Source: Candidatus Gastranaerophilales bacterium | GTDB taxonomy: Bacteria > Cyanobacteriota > Vampirovibrionia > Gastranaerophilales > Gastranaerophilaceae | Direction of reading: 5' to 3' | DNA length: 12,855 bases | Assembly: GCA_021202305.1 (NCBI GenBank) | Contig: JAJQDG010000013.1 | Location: forward strand, 1-12,855 | Shown: positions 4,567 through 12,855 of the stretch, piece after piece | How positions within the stretch are numbered: the first letter of the stretch is position 1 | Layout of the letters: each line of letters starts with the position of its first letter | Program-made: the position numbers and the translations under genes | Notes under the pieces: generated by a model | What the model was told of the DNA's origin: nothing | The model's database searches: none | The model's input: the letters and a program-made list of their open reading frames with translations, nothing else

Positions 4567-5613
4567 TTACTTCAAATCGCTTAAAATAATTTTTTCAAAT
4601 TCATCAAGAAGTTTGTCTTCGCTTGCTTTTAGTATAAATTCACCTTTTTTAAAAATATATCCTTCGCCTATTGCACCCGCTATGCCGTAATCTGCATCCT
4701 TTGCTTCATTTGGTCCGTTAACCGGACAGCCCATAGTTGCGATTGTTATCGGTTTGTTAAGATTTTTAAAACGGTTTTCAACTTTATGTGCAAGTTCAAT
4801 TAAATTTATCTTGCATCTGCCGCATGTAGGGCATGATATAAAATTTACACCGGTTTTTCTTAAATCAAGTGCGCGCAGGATGTCAACGGCGGCATGTACT
4901 TCTTCAACGGGGTTTTCTGTCAAAGAAACACGGATAGTATCGCCTATACCCTCTGATAAAAGAGAGCCTATTCCTACGGAAGATTTTATTATCCCCATGC
5001 GCATTGTACCTGCTTCAGTAACACCCAAATGCAAGGGATATGGAATGATATTATATATCTTGCGGTATGCTTCTATCATATTCATAACATTTGAAGATTT
5101 CAGAGAAACTTTAATAAGATTAAAATCCATATCTTCAAGTATTTTTATATGATCAAGCGCACTTTTAACCATTTTATCAGGCATATTCATTGAATTATCT
5201 GCATATAAATATTTTTCAAGCGAGCCTGAATTTATTCCTATTCTGATAGGAATTTTTTCTTTTTTTGCAGCATTTACAACAAGCTTTACATGTTCTGTGC
5301 CGCCTATGTTGCCGGGGTTTAATCTGAGAGCATCCGCTCCTTGTTTTATTGCTTCAAGTGCAAGTCTGTAATCAAAATGAATATCGGCAACAATTGGTAT
5401 TTCGACCTGTTTTTTTATTTCCAAAAGTGCTTTTGCACAATTCATATTTAAAACGGCAAGCCGCACAATTTCGCAGCCCGCATTTTGTAATTCTTTAATT
5501 TGTAAAACTGTCTTTTTAATATCATCTGTCTGAGTATTTGTCATTGATTGAACGGAAATAGGCGCCCTTGCCCCTATTTTTACATCCCCTATTTTAATTT
5601 GAATTTTATCCAT
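4567..5613 (-). CDS. ispG: 4-hydroxy-3-methylbut-2-enyl diphosphate synthase (short type)
   Basis: Iron-sulfur enzyme of the MEP pathway that reductively converts methylerythritol 2,4-cyclodiphosphate to HMBPP for isoprenoid synthesis, using ferredoxin or flavodoxin electrons. The 348-residue length fits the common bacterial two-domain form without the extra insert of plants and some bacteria. The TIM-barrel part includes SVQSMTNTQTDD (20-31), VADIHFDYRLAL (75-86), LRLNPGNIG (97-105) and LGVTEAG (196-202). The C-terminal cluster domain has SCPTCGRC (260-267) and MGCPVNGPNEA (294-304). By analogy with E. coli IspG the [4Fe-4S] ligands are Cys261, Cys264, Cys296 and Glu303. Cys267, in CGRC, is an extra cysteine next to the cluster. 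It is divergent from the phosphoesterase gene, with 37 bp between start codons. Confidence 0.97.
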   Translation of the reverse strand: MDKIQIKIGDVKIGARAPISVQSMTNTQTDDIKKTVLQIKELQNAGCEIVRLAVLNMNCAKALLEIKKQVEIPIVADIHFDYRLALEAIKQGADALRLNPGNIGGTEHVKLVVNAAKKEKIPIRIGINSGSLEKYLYADNSMNMPDKMVKSALDHIKILEDMDFNLIKVSLKSSNVMNMIEAYRKIYNIIPYPLHLGVTEAGTMRMGIIKSSVGIGSLLSEGIGDTIRVSLTENPVEEVHAAVDILRALDLRKTGVNFISCPTCGRCKINLIELAHKVENRFKNLNKPITIATMGCPVNGPNEAKDADYGIAGAIGEGYIFKKGEFILKASEDKLLDEFEKIILSDLK

Positions 5614-5650
5614 GCTTTTAAACCCTGTATGTTTGTTATATTATTTTAGC
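5614..5650. promoter_or_regulatory. Compact divergent promoter region
   Basis: Only 37 bp separate the start codons of ispG and the phosphoesterase gene. TATATT at 5637-5642 (plus) and TATAAC at 5640-5635 (minus) overlap as possible -10 boxes. Neither has a clear -35 box. The plus-strand gene has no SD and its -10-like box is 8 bases from the ATG, so it may be leaderless or use an upstream signal inside ispG. Confidence 0.3.
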
Positions 5651-6346
5651 ATGAAAATTGCTGTTATTTCTGATATCCATGGCAACAAGCCTGCACTTGA
5701 TAATGTTCTTAGCGACATAAATTATATAGGAGCAGATAAAATTTTTGTTCTGGGCGACCTTGCAATGGGCGGGTATGACCCTAATTACACTATTGAAAAA
5801 ATATTCTCGCTTGAAAATGCTGAAATAATTCAAGGAAATACAGATAAAATGATAGTTAATTATCCCGTCCCTGTTTCAAACCCGCTTATGGAAAATGCGC
5901 TCAAAAAAGATGTTGAAGAAATCACGGATAAAAATAAAAATCTGCTTGCAAATCTGGAAGAAAATAAAATTATTCAAATCTCGGGAATAAAAATTCAAAT
6001 ATGCCACGGCAGCCCGAGAAATCAGGAGGAAAATATTTTTCCCGATACTCCTTTGGAAACTGTGGAAGAAATTGTTTCAAAAACAGATGCCGGAATTATT
6101 TTTTGCGGACATACCCATATACCCTGCGGATTTAGTCTTAATTCAGGCAAAACGCTTGTTAATGCTGGAAGTATAGGGCGCCCCATGACAGAAGATAGGG
6201 TTCCCGTTTATCTTTTGTTTCAAATTAGTTCAAACGGCGAATTTTCATTTGAATACAGAAAAGTAAAATATGATAATAAAAAAGTGTCTGAAATAATGGC
6301 AAAAAGGCTTGGAGAGGAGTTTTCCAGGCTGTATTTAAGGAGATAA
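5651..6346 (+). CDS. Calcineurin-like metallophosphoesterase (YfcE/MJ0936-type)
   Basis: A 231-residue cytoplasmic member of the calcineurin-like phosphoesterase superfamily, small phosphodiesterase branch. All metal-binding motifs are visible: SDIHGN (7-12, Asp8 and His10), GDLAMGG (35-41, Asp36), GNTD (62-65, Asn63), CHGSP (118-122, His119) and CGHTH (152-156, His154 and His156), followed by NAGSIGRP (171-178). A dinuclear-metal phosphodiesterase is expected; the physiological substrate cannot be told. I chose ATG 5651 because SDIHGN sits at residue 7, as usual. The longer frame from 5612 would add 13 unrelated residues and overlap the ispG start. The TPR gene follows after one base, and its SD overlaps this gene's last codons, so the two are translationally linked. 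Confidence 0.9.
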   Translation: MKIAVISDIHGNKPALDNVLSDINYIGADKIFVLGDLAMGGYDPNYTIEKIFSLENAEIIQGNTDKMIVNYPVPVSNPLMENALKKDVEEITDKNKNLLANLEENKIIQISGIKIQICHGSPRNQEENIFPDTPLETVEEIVSKTDAGIIFCGHTHIPCGFSLNSGKTLVNAGSIGRPMTEDRVPVYLLFQISSNGEFSFEYRKVKYDNKKVSEIMAKRLGEEFSRLYLRR

Positions 6347-6347
6347 A

Positions 6348-7517
6348 ATGGATACAAATGCGCTTCATATTAAAGCTTCGGATTTTTTGGCAGAAGGCAG
6401 CACCGAGCAGGCAAAAGAAATTTACGAAAAAATATTGCAAATAGCTCCAAATGATGAAGCGGCGCTTTCTTCTCTTATGGATATTTATCAGGAAACGGAC
6501 AGATTGCGCTATTATTTAACGCGCGCCAATTATAATATCGTAAACGGCAAACTTGAATACGGCATAACGGATTGCAAAAAGGCGCTTTCTATTGATGCTT
6601 CAAATATTGAAGCAAGAGAAAAGCTTGCCCGCCTTTATAAAGTTACAAATAAGCCCTTAAAAGCTATTGATGAATTTACTAAAATTATTGAATTAAATGA
6701 CCTCCATATCCAATCTTATATGGAATTGATTGACCTTTACACTAAAGAAAATGCACTTGAATCGGCGGTGCAAATTGCAATTAAGGCGGATGAAAAATTT
6801 AAGGGGGAAGCAAATTTTAATGATGTTCTTGCAAAATTATATTTTGATTTGGGAAATTATGAAGAAGCCTTAAAAACTGTAGGGGATTTATCTTTAAAAA
6901 CAAAAATTTTATTGCAGGCAGAAAAAAATGAAGAAGCAAAATCCATTTTGGAAGAAATGAACCCCGATAGTATGGAAAAAGAGCAAAAGGCGCTTTATTA
7001 TCTTTTATATGCTCAATATAACTATAATATTGCAAAATATACAGATGCTTTTTCGCTTATTGATAAATACGCGCAGATTATGGGGCCGAATGCACTTGTA
7101 TTTCAAATGCGCGCGCTTTGTTATGAAGCTTTGAATGATGAATTTATGGCATATTACAATTTCGGATATATGAATAAAGCTTTAAATAAACCGGATGAAG
7201 CTCTGACGGAATTTTCGACCGCATATTCCATAAATCCGAAAAATAAAGATGTTTTGATTGAGCTTGCAAAACTCTATGAAGCCAATAAGGAAAAATATAC
7301 TGCTATTGATTTTTGGCACAAAGTATATGATTTGGATAAAGATGAGCAGGCAAGGGCAATTTTGGCGGATTTTTATCTTAAAGAGGGAGATAGTGCAACC
7401 GCAGAACAATTTGGCGCCAAAATTCAAAAAGAAACAAAATCAAATGATGAACCATATGAAGAAGCAGAGGGGCTTATAGATAAAATAATCAACCTGTTTT
7501 CAAAGAAAAAACAGTAG
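6348..7517 (+). CDS. Tetratricopeptide repeat protein
   Basis: 389 residues, nearly all predicted TPR-type paired helices. Examples are the segments around EQAKEIYEKILQIAPNDEAA (20-39), the repeat ending ALSIDASNIEAREKLARLY (79-97), PLKAIDEFTKIIELND (103-118), GNYEEALKTV (168-177), PDEALTEFSTAYSINPKNKD (282-301), and DFWHKVYDLDKDEQARAILA (323-342). The central part (about 180-260) is more degenerate. There is no signal peptide or membrane segment, so it is cytoplasmic. The C-terminus ends in a short amphipathic, Lys-rich helix (LIDKIINLFSKKKQ, 376-389). TPR proteins are protein-interaction scaffolds; the partner is unknown. The SD AAGGAG (6337-6342) lies inside the end of the phosphoesterase gene, and translation is probably coupled. 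groES begins 111 bp downstream. Confidence 0.88.
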   Translation: MDTNALHIKASDFLAEGSTEQAKEIYEKILQIAPNDEAALSSLMDIYQETDRLRYYLTRANYNIVNGKLEYGITDCKKALSIDASNIEAREKLARLYKVTNKPLKAIDEFTKIIELNDLHIQSYMELIDLYTKENALESAVQIAIKADEKFKGEANFNDVLAKLYFDLGNYEEALKTVGDLSLKTKILLQAEKNEEAKSILEEMNPDSMEKEQKALYYLLYAQYNYNIAKYTDAFSLIDKYAQIMGPNALVFQMRALCYEALNDEFMAYYNFGYMNKALNKPDEALTEFSTAYSINPKNKDVLIELAKLYEANKEKYTAIDFWHKVYDLDKDEQARAILADFYLKEGDSATAEQFGAKIQKETKSNDEPYEEAEGLIDKIINLFSKKKQ

Positions 7518-7628
7518 TTTTCAGCTTTTAATTTTGAAATATTAAAATTTTGTTAATTATTCTTTGGAATTTGATTTTTGATTATAAGATGTTTTTGGAG
7601 AATATGAGTAATTAATAAGGAGGATATT
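7518..7628 (+). promoter_or_regulatory. groES upstream region, no CIRCE element
   Basis: A 111-bp AT-rich leader. TATAAG at 7583-7588 is a possible -10 box without a good -35 box. AT-only arms TTTTAAT and ATTAAAA form a weak inverted repeat near 7528-7549. I found no CIRCE operator (TTAGCACTC-N9-GAGTGCTAA), the usual HrcA site before groESL. A strong SD, AAGGAGG (7617-7623), precedes the groES ATG by 5 bases. Confidence 0.45.
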
Positions 7629-7916
7629 ATGACAATTAAACCATTGGGCGACAAAATCGTTCTTAAAGTTATTGATGATGTTCAGCAAACACAGGGCGGG
7701 ATTTTTATTCCCGATTCCGCAAAAGAAAAACCTCAAAAAGGCGAAGTTGTTGCGGTAGGTCCCGGAAAAACTCTTGATTCCGGCGAAAGAGAACCTGTTG
7801 ATGTTAAATCGGGCGATATTGTTTTATACGCAAAATATTCAGGTACTGACGTTAAAATGGACGGGATTGAGTATAAAATTCTTTCCGTTAAAGACGTTCT
7901 TGCAATTATTGAGTAA
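7629..7916 (+). CDS. groES: Co-chaperonin GroES (Hsp10)
   Basis: A 95-residue co-chaperonin that caps the GroEL ring as a heptamer and closes the folding chamber in the cytoplasm. It has the typical start IKPLGDKIVLK (3-13), the mobile loop that docks on GroEL with GGIFIPDSA (23-31), KGEVVAVGPG (37-46), and the C-terminal GDIVLYAKYSGTDVK (62-76) with EYKILSVKDVLAII (81-94). The length is normal for the family. It is 16 bp upstream of groEL and clearly in one operon with it. The start is fixed by AAGGAGG. Confidence 0.98.
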   Translation: MTIKPLGDKIVLKVIDDVQQTQGGIFIPDSAKEKPQKGEVVAVGPGKTLDSGEREPVDVKSGDIVLYAKYSGTDVKMDGIEYKILSVKDVLAIIE

Positions 7917-7920
7917 TTAA

Positions 7921-9579
<1,659 letters not shown>

Positions 9580-9594
9580 TTAATCATAAAACCT

Positions 9595-9634
9595 AAAAAA
9601 GAGGATGATACTAAAAAGATCATCCTCTTTTTTT
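9595..9634. terminator. Bidirectional rho-independent terminator between groEL and glmS
   Basis: AAAAAAGAGGATGAT (9595-9609) pairs with ATCATCCTCTTTTTT (9619-9633) around a 9-base loop, with a run of seven T on the plus strand (9628-9634). The A run at 9595-9600 gives a U-tract on the minus strand. The hairpin can therefore end both the groESL and the glmS transcripts, which converge here. Confidence 0.92.
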
Positions 9635-9642
9635 AATATTAT

Positions 9643-9664
9643 GAGGGCAATATAATTTGCCCTC
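9643..9664. repeat. Second hairpin between groEL and glmS
   Basis: GAGGGCAA (9643-9650) and TTGCCCTC (9657-9664) form a perfect 8-bp stem around TATAAT. It lies 13 bp past the glmS stop and in front of the terminator. It has no T-tract of its own. It may stabilise the glmS mRNA 3' end or act as a pause site. Confidence 0.7.
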
Positions 9665-9677
9665 GTTCTCATATTTT

Positions 9678-11513
9678 CTATTCAACAGTAACGGATTTTG
9701 CAAGGTTTCTTGGCTGGTCAACATCTTTACCTAAATATTCCGCTATAAAATAGGCAAAAAGCTGTAATACGGTTACATTCAGCGCGGGCGAAACAATATC
9801 TGATACGGGAGGAATTATCACAAAATCATCAAAAAGTTCTTTGTGGCGCTCATCAATTTCATTTGCAACACCTATTAATTTTGCCTGTCTTGCGTACGCT
9901 TCTTCGCAATTTGACATAACTTTATCATATACAATGCCCTTATTTAAAATTGCAAGCACGGGCATAGTTTCATCCAGCATTGCAATAGGCCCGTGTTTCA
10001 ATTCTCCTGCGGGATACCCCGTTGCATTAATGTAGCTTATTTCTTTTAATTTTAAAGCCCCTTCAAGCGCTGTCGGATAATTTATTCCGCGTGCAATGAA
10101 GATAAAATTTTTAAAACCTGAATATTTTTTTGCTAATTTTTTTATGGTCAACTCGCCCGATAATACGGCTTCTAATTTGGAAGGAAGCGTTAAAAGTTCA
10201 TGTTTTATTTCCTGTATGCGTTTTTTATCCATATTAAGTGTTTGCGCAATAAAAATTCCAAGCAAATATATTGAAACAAGTTGTGCCGTATAAGATTTTG
10301 TTGCGGCAACAGAAACTTCAATGCCTGCATTTATATGAAATAAACTGTCGGAAAGACGGGATAAAAGGCTTTCTTTTCTGTTTGTAATAATAAGAACATG
10401 CGCCCCTTTTTCTTTTACCTGTTTAATTGCCGTTATTGTATCGGCCGTTTCTCCTGATTGTGAAATGCCTATTACAAGAGTATTTTCATCGGCAATTGAA
10501 CGGCGGTAAATATATTCGCTTGAAGCTTCCACACTGACGGGAATTCCTGTTAAATCTTCAATCACATATTTGCCGACAAGCCCTGCATGCAGGCTTGTTC
10601 CGCATGCAATAATTTGTATCCGGTTGATTTTTTTAAGCGAATTTATATCTAAATTTACACCATTGAGCGCAATATCGGAAATTTCATCTTTGATTTTATC
10701 CTGCAATATATTTCTTACAACATCGGGCTGTTCGTGAATTTCTTTTAGCATGAAATGTTTATACCCCATTTTTGAAAGAGAATGTGCTTCAAAAGGCAGA
10801 ATTTCCATGCGATTTGAAGCGGGGGTTAAATCTTCATTAAATATTTGAATTTTATCTTTGCTTATTTTTGTTATTTGACCGTCATTTAAGTATATTGCTT
10901 TTTTGGTATATTTAATAATTGCGGCAATATCTGACGAAAGGAAATTTTCATTTTCGCCGGCACCTATTAAAAGCGGGGCATTTTTTCTTGTTGCTACAAT
11001 TGTTTCGGGTTCATTTTTGTGCATAACACAAAATGCCCATGCTCCTTTTAACTTTGAAACTGCTGAAGATACGGCTTGAACAAGGTCATTTGTCTTTCCG
11101 TATTCAAAAGCAATAAGCTGTGCGGCTACTTCTGTATCGGTTTGAGATTTAAAAATTGCACCGTTTTTTATAAGGGTTTCTTTTATTTCCTGATAATTTT
11201 CTATAATGCCGTTATGTACAAGAGTAAGCCCCTTGCAATTGCAGCTGTGCGGATGTGCATTTGCAAGCGTCGGAAGCCCGTGCGTTGCCCAGCGTATATG
11301 CCCTATGCCCGTATTACAGGAGGTTATTTTTTCTTTTTTCATTGTGTCAACAAGGTTTTGGAGTTTTCCTAAAGCTTTATATACTTTTATTTCACCATTT
11401 GACATAAGTGCAATTCCCGATGAATCGTACCCCCTGTATTCAAGGTGTTTCAATCCGTCAAGTAAAATATCAACTGCATTTTGATAACCGACATATCCTA
11501 CTATTCCGCACAT
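9678..11513 (-). CDS. glmS: Glutamine-fructose-6-phosphate aminotransferase (isomerizing)
   Basis: Makes glucosamine-6-phosphate from fructose-6-phosphate and glutamine, the entry to UDP-GlcNAc for peptidoglycan. The 611 residues compare with 609 in E. coli. The start at 11513 puts Cys2 (MCGIVGYVG) at the mature N-terminus as the glutaminase nucleophile; an upstream ATG at 11567 would bury it and is rejected. The glutaminase domain shows HIRWATHG (72-79) and HNGIIENY (100-107). The two SIS sugar domains show ACGTSLHAG (303-311), ISQSGETADT (350-359), LEGALKLKEISYI (483-495, Glu491) and GELKHGPIAM (503-512, His507). The C-terminus is NLAKSVTVE, with Lys606. GAGAGGA is the SD. No glmS ribozyme fits in the 66 bp upstream. 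It follows mtnA and probably shares its transcript. Confidence 0.98.
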   Translation of the reverse strand: MCGIVGYVGYQNAVDILLDGLKHLEYRGYDSSGIALMSNGEIKVYKALGKLQNLVDTMKKEKITSCNTGIGHIRWATHGLPTLANAHPHSCNCKGLTLVHNGIIENYQEIKETLIKNGAIFKSQTDTEVAAQLIAFEYGKTNDLVQAVSSAVSKLKGAWAFCVMHKNEPETIVATRKNAPLLIGAGENENFLSSDIAAIIKYTKKAIYLNDGQITKISKDKIQIFNEDLTPASNRMEILPFEAHSLSKMGYKHFMLKEIHEQPDVVRNILQDKIKDEISDIALNGVNLDINSLKKINRIQIIACGTSLHAGLVGKYVIEDLTGIPVSVEASSEYIYRRSIADENTLVIGISQSGETADTITAIKQVKEKGAHVLIITNRKESLLSRLSDSLFHINAGIEVSVAATKSYTAQLVSIYLLGIFIAQTLNMDKKRIQEIKHELLTLPSKLEAVLSGELTIKKLAKKYSGFKNFIFIARGINYPTALEGALKLKEISYINATGYPAGELKHGPIAMLDETMPVLAILNKGIVYDKVMSNCEEAYARQAKLIGVANEIDERHKELFDDFVIIPPVSDIVSPALNVTVLQLFAYFIAEYLGKDVDQPRNLAKSVTVE

Positions 11514-11579
11514 CTTAAAATTCCTCTCACTTTGTTTAATTTTATTATGTATCGCGCGCGTTTGCAAATTAAGATTTGA

Positions 11580-12599
11580 TTAAGAAAATATTTTTTGAAG
11601 TTCATTTGGCTTAAAAATACCGTATTCTGTTATTATGCCCTTAATTAAACCGCTATCGGTAATATCAAATGCGGGATTTATAACTTTTGTGCCTTCAGCG
11701 CAAACGGATTTGCCGTTTATAATTTTTACTTCATTTTCATCCCTTAATTCTATAACAATATCATTACCCGATTTTATTGACATATCAATTGTTGATTTGG
11801 GCGCTGCAATATAGAATGGAATATTGTAATACGAAGCTGCAATTGCAATTGTTGAAGTGCCTATTTTATTTGCGCTGTCGCCGTTTGCCGCAATTCTGTC
11901 GGCGCCGGTTACAACAAAATTTATCATTCCTTTTTTCATAAAATAAGAACACATTCCATCCGTTATAAGCGTTACTGGAATATTATCCCGAACAAGTTCA
12001 AACGTTGTAATTCTTGCACCCTGCTGTCTCGGGCGTGTTTCATCCGCAAAAACGGAAATCGAAGAATCTTTTTTATATGCAGAGCGAATTACCCCGAGTG
12101 CTGTTCCGTATCCTACGGTTGCAAGCGCGCCCGCATTACAGTGGGTTAAAATCCCCGCACCCAAAGGAACAACGCTTGCTCCGAAATCACCGATTTTTTT
12201 ATTTATTAAAATGTCCTCATTTTCAAGGCGTATGGCATTTTCAATAAGGGCATTTAAAATTTTTTTCGGGGTTTCATTTTTATTATTCTCAATAACTTTC
12301 TTTTGTTCGTTTATTGCCCATGAAAGATTTACTGCCGTAGGGCGCGCGGAATTAAGATATTGCGCTTTTTCAAGCAGCTTTTTTATAAAATTATTTTCTT
12401 CATATAATTCTTTTGCGGCAAGACACATCCCATGCGCGCCCGCTATTCCAATAGCGGGCGCTCCGCGGACAATCATTGTTTTTATTGCATTGTACATTTC
12501 TTTGCTTGTTTTGATTTTTATTTTTTTATATTCAAAAGGAATTAAGGTTTGATCAACCATTAAAGAACAATCATCCTTCCATTCTATCGTTTTATCCAT
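11580..12599 (-). CDS. mtnA: S-methyl-5-thioribose-1-phosphate isomerase
   Basis: Converts methylthioribose-1-phosphate to methylthioribulose-1-phosphate in the methionine salvage pathway, recycling methylthioadenosine. The 339 residues are normal for MtnA and related to eIF2B subunits. Motifs are MIVRGAPAIGIAGA (42-55), SARPTAVNL (84-92), ILTHCNAGALAT (150-161, catalytic Cys154), ADETRPRQQGAR (185-196), VTGADRIAANGDSANKIGT (230-248, catalytic Asp234) and NPAFDITDSGLI (308-319). The family usually has TP where this protein has TD. The ATG overlaps the end of the upstream membrane-protein gene by 8 bp, and AAAGGAA is its SD, so translation is coupled. No other salvage gene is in the window. 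Confidence 0.95.
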   Translation of the reverse strand: MDKTIEWKDDCSLMVDQTLIPFEYKKIKIKTSKEMYNAIKTMIVRGAPAIGIAGAHGMCLAAKELYEENNFIKKLLEKAQYLNSARPTAVNLSWAINEQKKVIENNKNETPKKILNALIENAIRLENEDILINKKIGDFGASVVPLGAGILTHCNAGALATVGYGTALGVIRSAYKKDSSISVFADETRPRQQGARITTFELVRDNIPVTLITDGMCSYFMKKGMINFVVTGADRIAANGDSANKIGTSTIAIAASYYNIPFYIAAPKSTIDMSIKSGNDIVIELRDENEVKIINGKSVCAEGTKVINPAFDITDSGLIKGIITEYGIFKPNELQKIFS

Positions 12600-12855
12600 T
12601 TGTTTTTCCTTTTATAAATTTGTAAATAAACCCCAAAAAAAGCCCCGATACTGCATTTGTGCTTACATAAACCGTTGAAATCATTATAAAGAAAAGAATT
12701 GCAAGAAAAGGGTTTAAATAGCTTATTCCGTAGTCATAATAATTTTTATTTATTAATGTAAAAATCCAAACTAAAGGAATAAAAATGATGCAAAAAGAAA
12801 GCCATATAAAAAAACCTGAAATTGCTCCTAAAATCATATATGTTTTATTAAATTC
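12592..12855 (-). CDS. Small integral membrane protein, probably cut at its N-terminus by the window edge
   Basis: The frame encodes an 81-residue hydrophobic protein from the ATG at 12837. The frame stays open to the window edge (six more codons) and no SD precedes that ATG, so the real start is probably outside. At least two membrane segments are visible, about residues 3-29 (ISGFFIWLSFCIIFIPLVWI region) and 43-73 (FLAILFFIMISTVYVS region, possibly two helices), with a Lys-rich C-terminus (FIKGKTNG). It ends inside the first codons of mtnA, with an 8-bp overlap. I recognise no family. Its coupling to mtnA could hint at transport or membrane support, but that is a guess. Confidence 0.65.
   Translation of the reverse strand, partial: EFNKTYMILGAISGFFIWLSFCIIFIPLVWIFTLINKNYYDYGISYLNPFLAILFFIMISTVYVSTNAVSGLFLGFIYKFIKGKTNG

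Noticed and set aside
5612..5650. Longer phosphoesterase start with 13 extra residues
   Set aside because: It overlaps the ispG start codon and adds residues ahead of the usual MKIAVISDIHGN opening.
7528..7549. Inverted repeat before groES as a terminator of the TPR gene
   Set aside because: The arms are made only of A and T with no GC clamp, too weak to be called.
11514..11567. Longer GlmS start with 18 extra residues
   Set aside because: It would place the catalytic Cys at residue 20; GlmS needs Cys directly after the initiator Met, and a good SD precedes the ATG at 11513.
11514..11579. glmS ribozyme upstream of glmS
   Set aside because: Only 66 bp separate mtnA and glmS, too short for the ribozyme, and no matching core is visible.

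Overview
The window is AT-rich bacterial chromosome carrying mostly housekeeping genes on both strands, with one accessory island. The best guess for the organism is a gut-type non-photosynthetic cyanobacterial relative (Gastranaerophilales/'Melainabacteria'). This is an inference from the low GC, a threonyl-tRNA synthetase without the N-terminal TGS domain whose opening resembles cyanobacterial ThrRS, and a cyanobacterial-looking GroEL with a GGM tail. It is not proven from the sequence alone.

Layout: (1) 1-512, minus: N-terminal part of anthranilate synthase component I (trpE), running off the left edge and divergent from thrS. (2) 584-2356, plus: thrS. (3) 2376-2909, plus: an intact ORF6N-domain DNA-binding protein of the phage/mobile type. 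(4) 2914-3961: a second ORF6N gene broken at its conserved 'VML-DSD-LAELYG' segment by about 960 bp of GC-richer, non-coding DNA. That DNA is a mosaic array of palindromic modules joined by an 8-base linker, AAGAGAGC. (5) 4029-4490, minus: a small secreted protein of unknown function. (6) 4567-5613, minus: ispG. (7) 5651-7517, plus: a metallophosphoesterase and a TPR protein, 1 bp apart. (8) 7629-9579, plus: groES-groEL, with a strong terminator at 9595-9634 shared with the convergent glmS. (9) 9678-12855, minus: a small membrane protein (probably truncated by the window edge), mtnA and glmS, probably one transcription unit.

The core genes cover tryptophan synthesis, translation, isoprenoid precursor synthesis (MEP pathway), chaperonin folding, amino-sugar synthesis for the cell wall, and methionine salvage. 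They show no sign of a shared pathway.

The most unusual part is the palindrome array at 2989-3948. Two module types can be recognised. One has GGAATTCC at both ends. The other has GAAATTGC at its left end and GCAATTTC at its right end. Modules are duplicated in tandem (131-bp period), repeated at a distance (91 bp identical), and recombined into chimeras. Related hairpins keep their pairing while their sequence changes. The array splits an ORF6N reading frame, and its terminal motif AGCGAAATTGC matches the codons of the broken gene at the junction. I do not recognise this element, and it is the main candidate for something undescribed.
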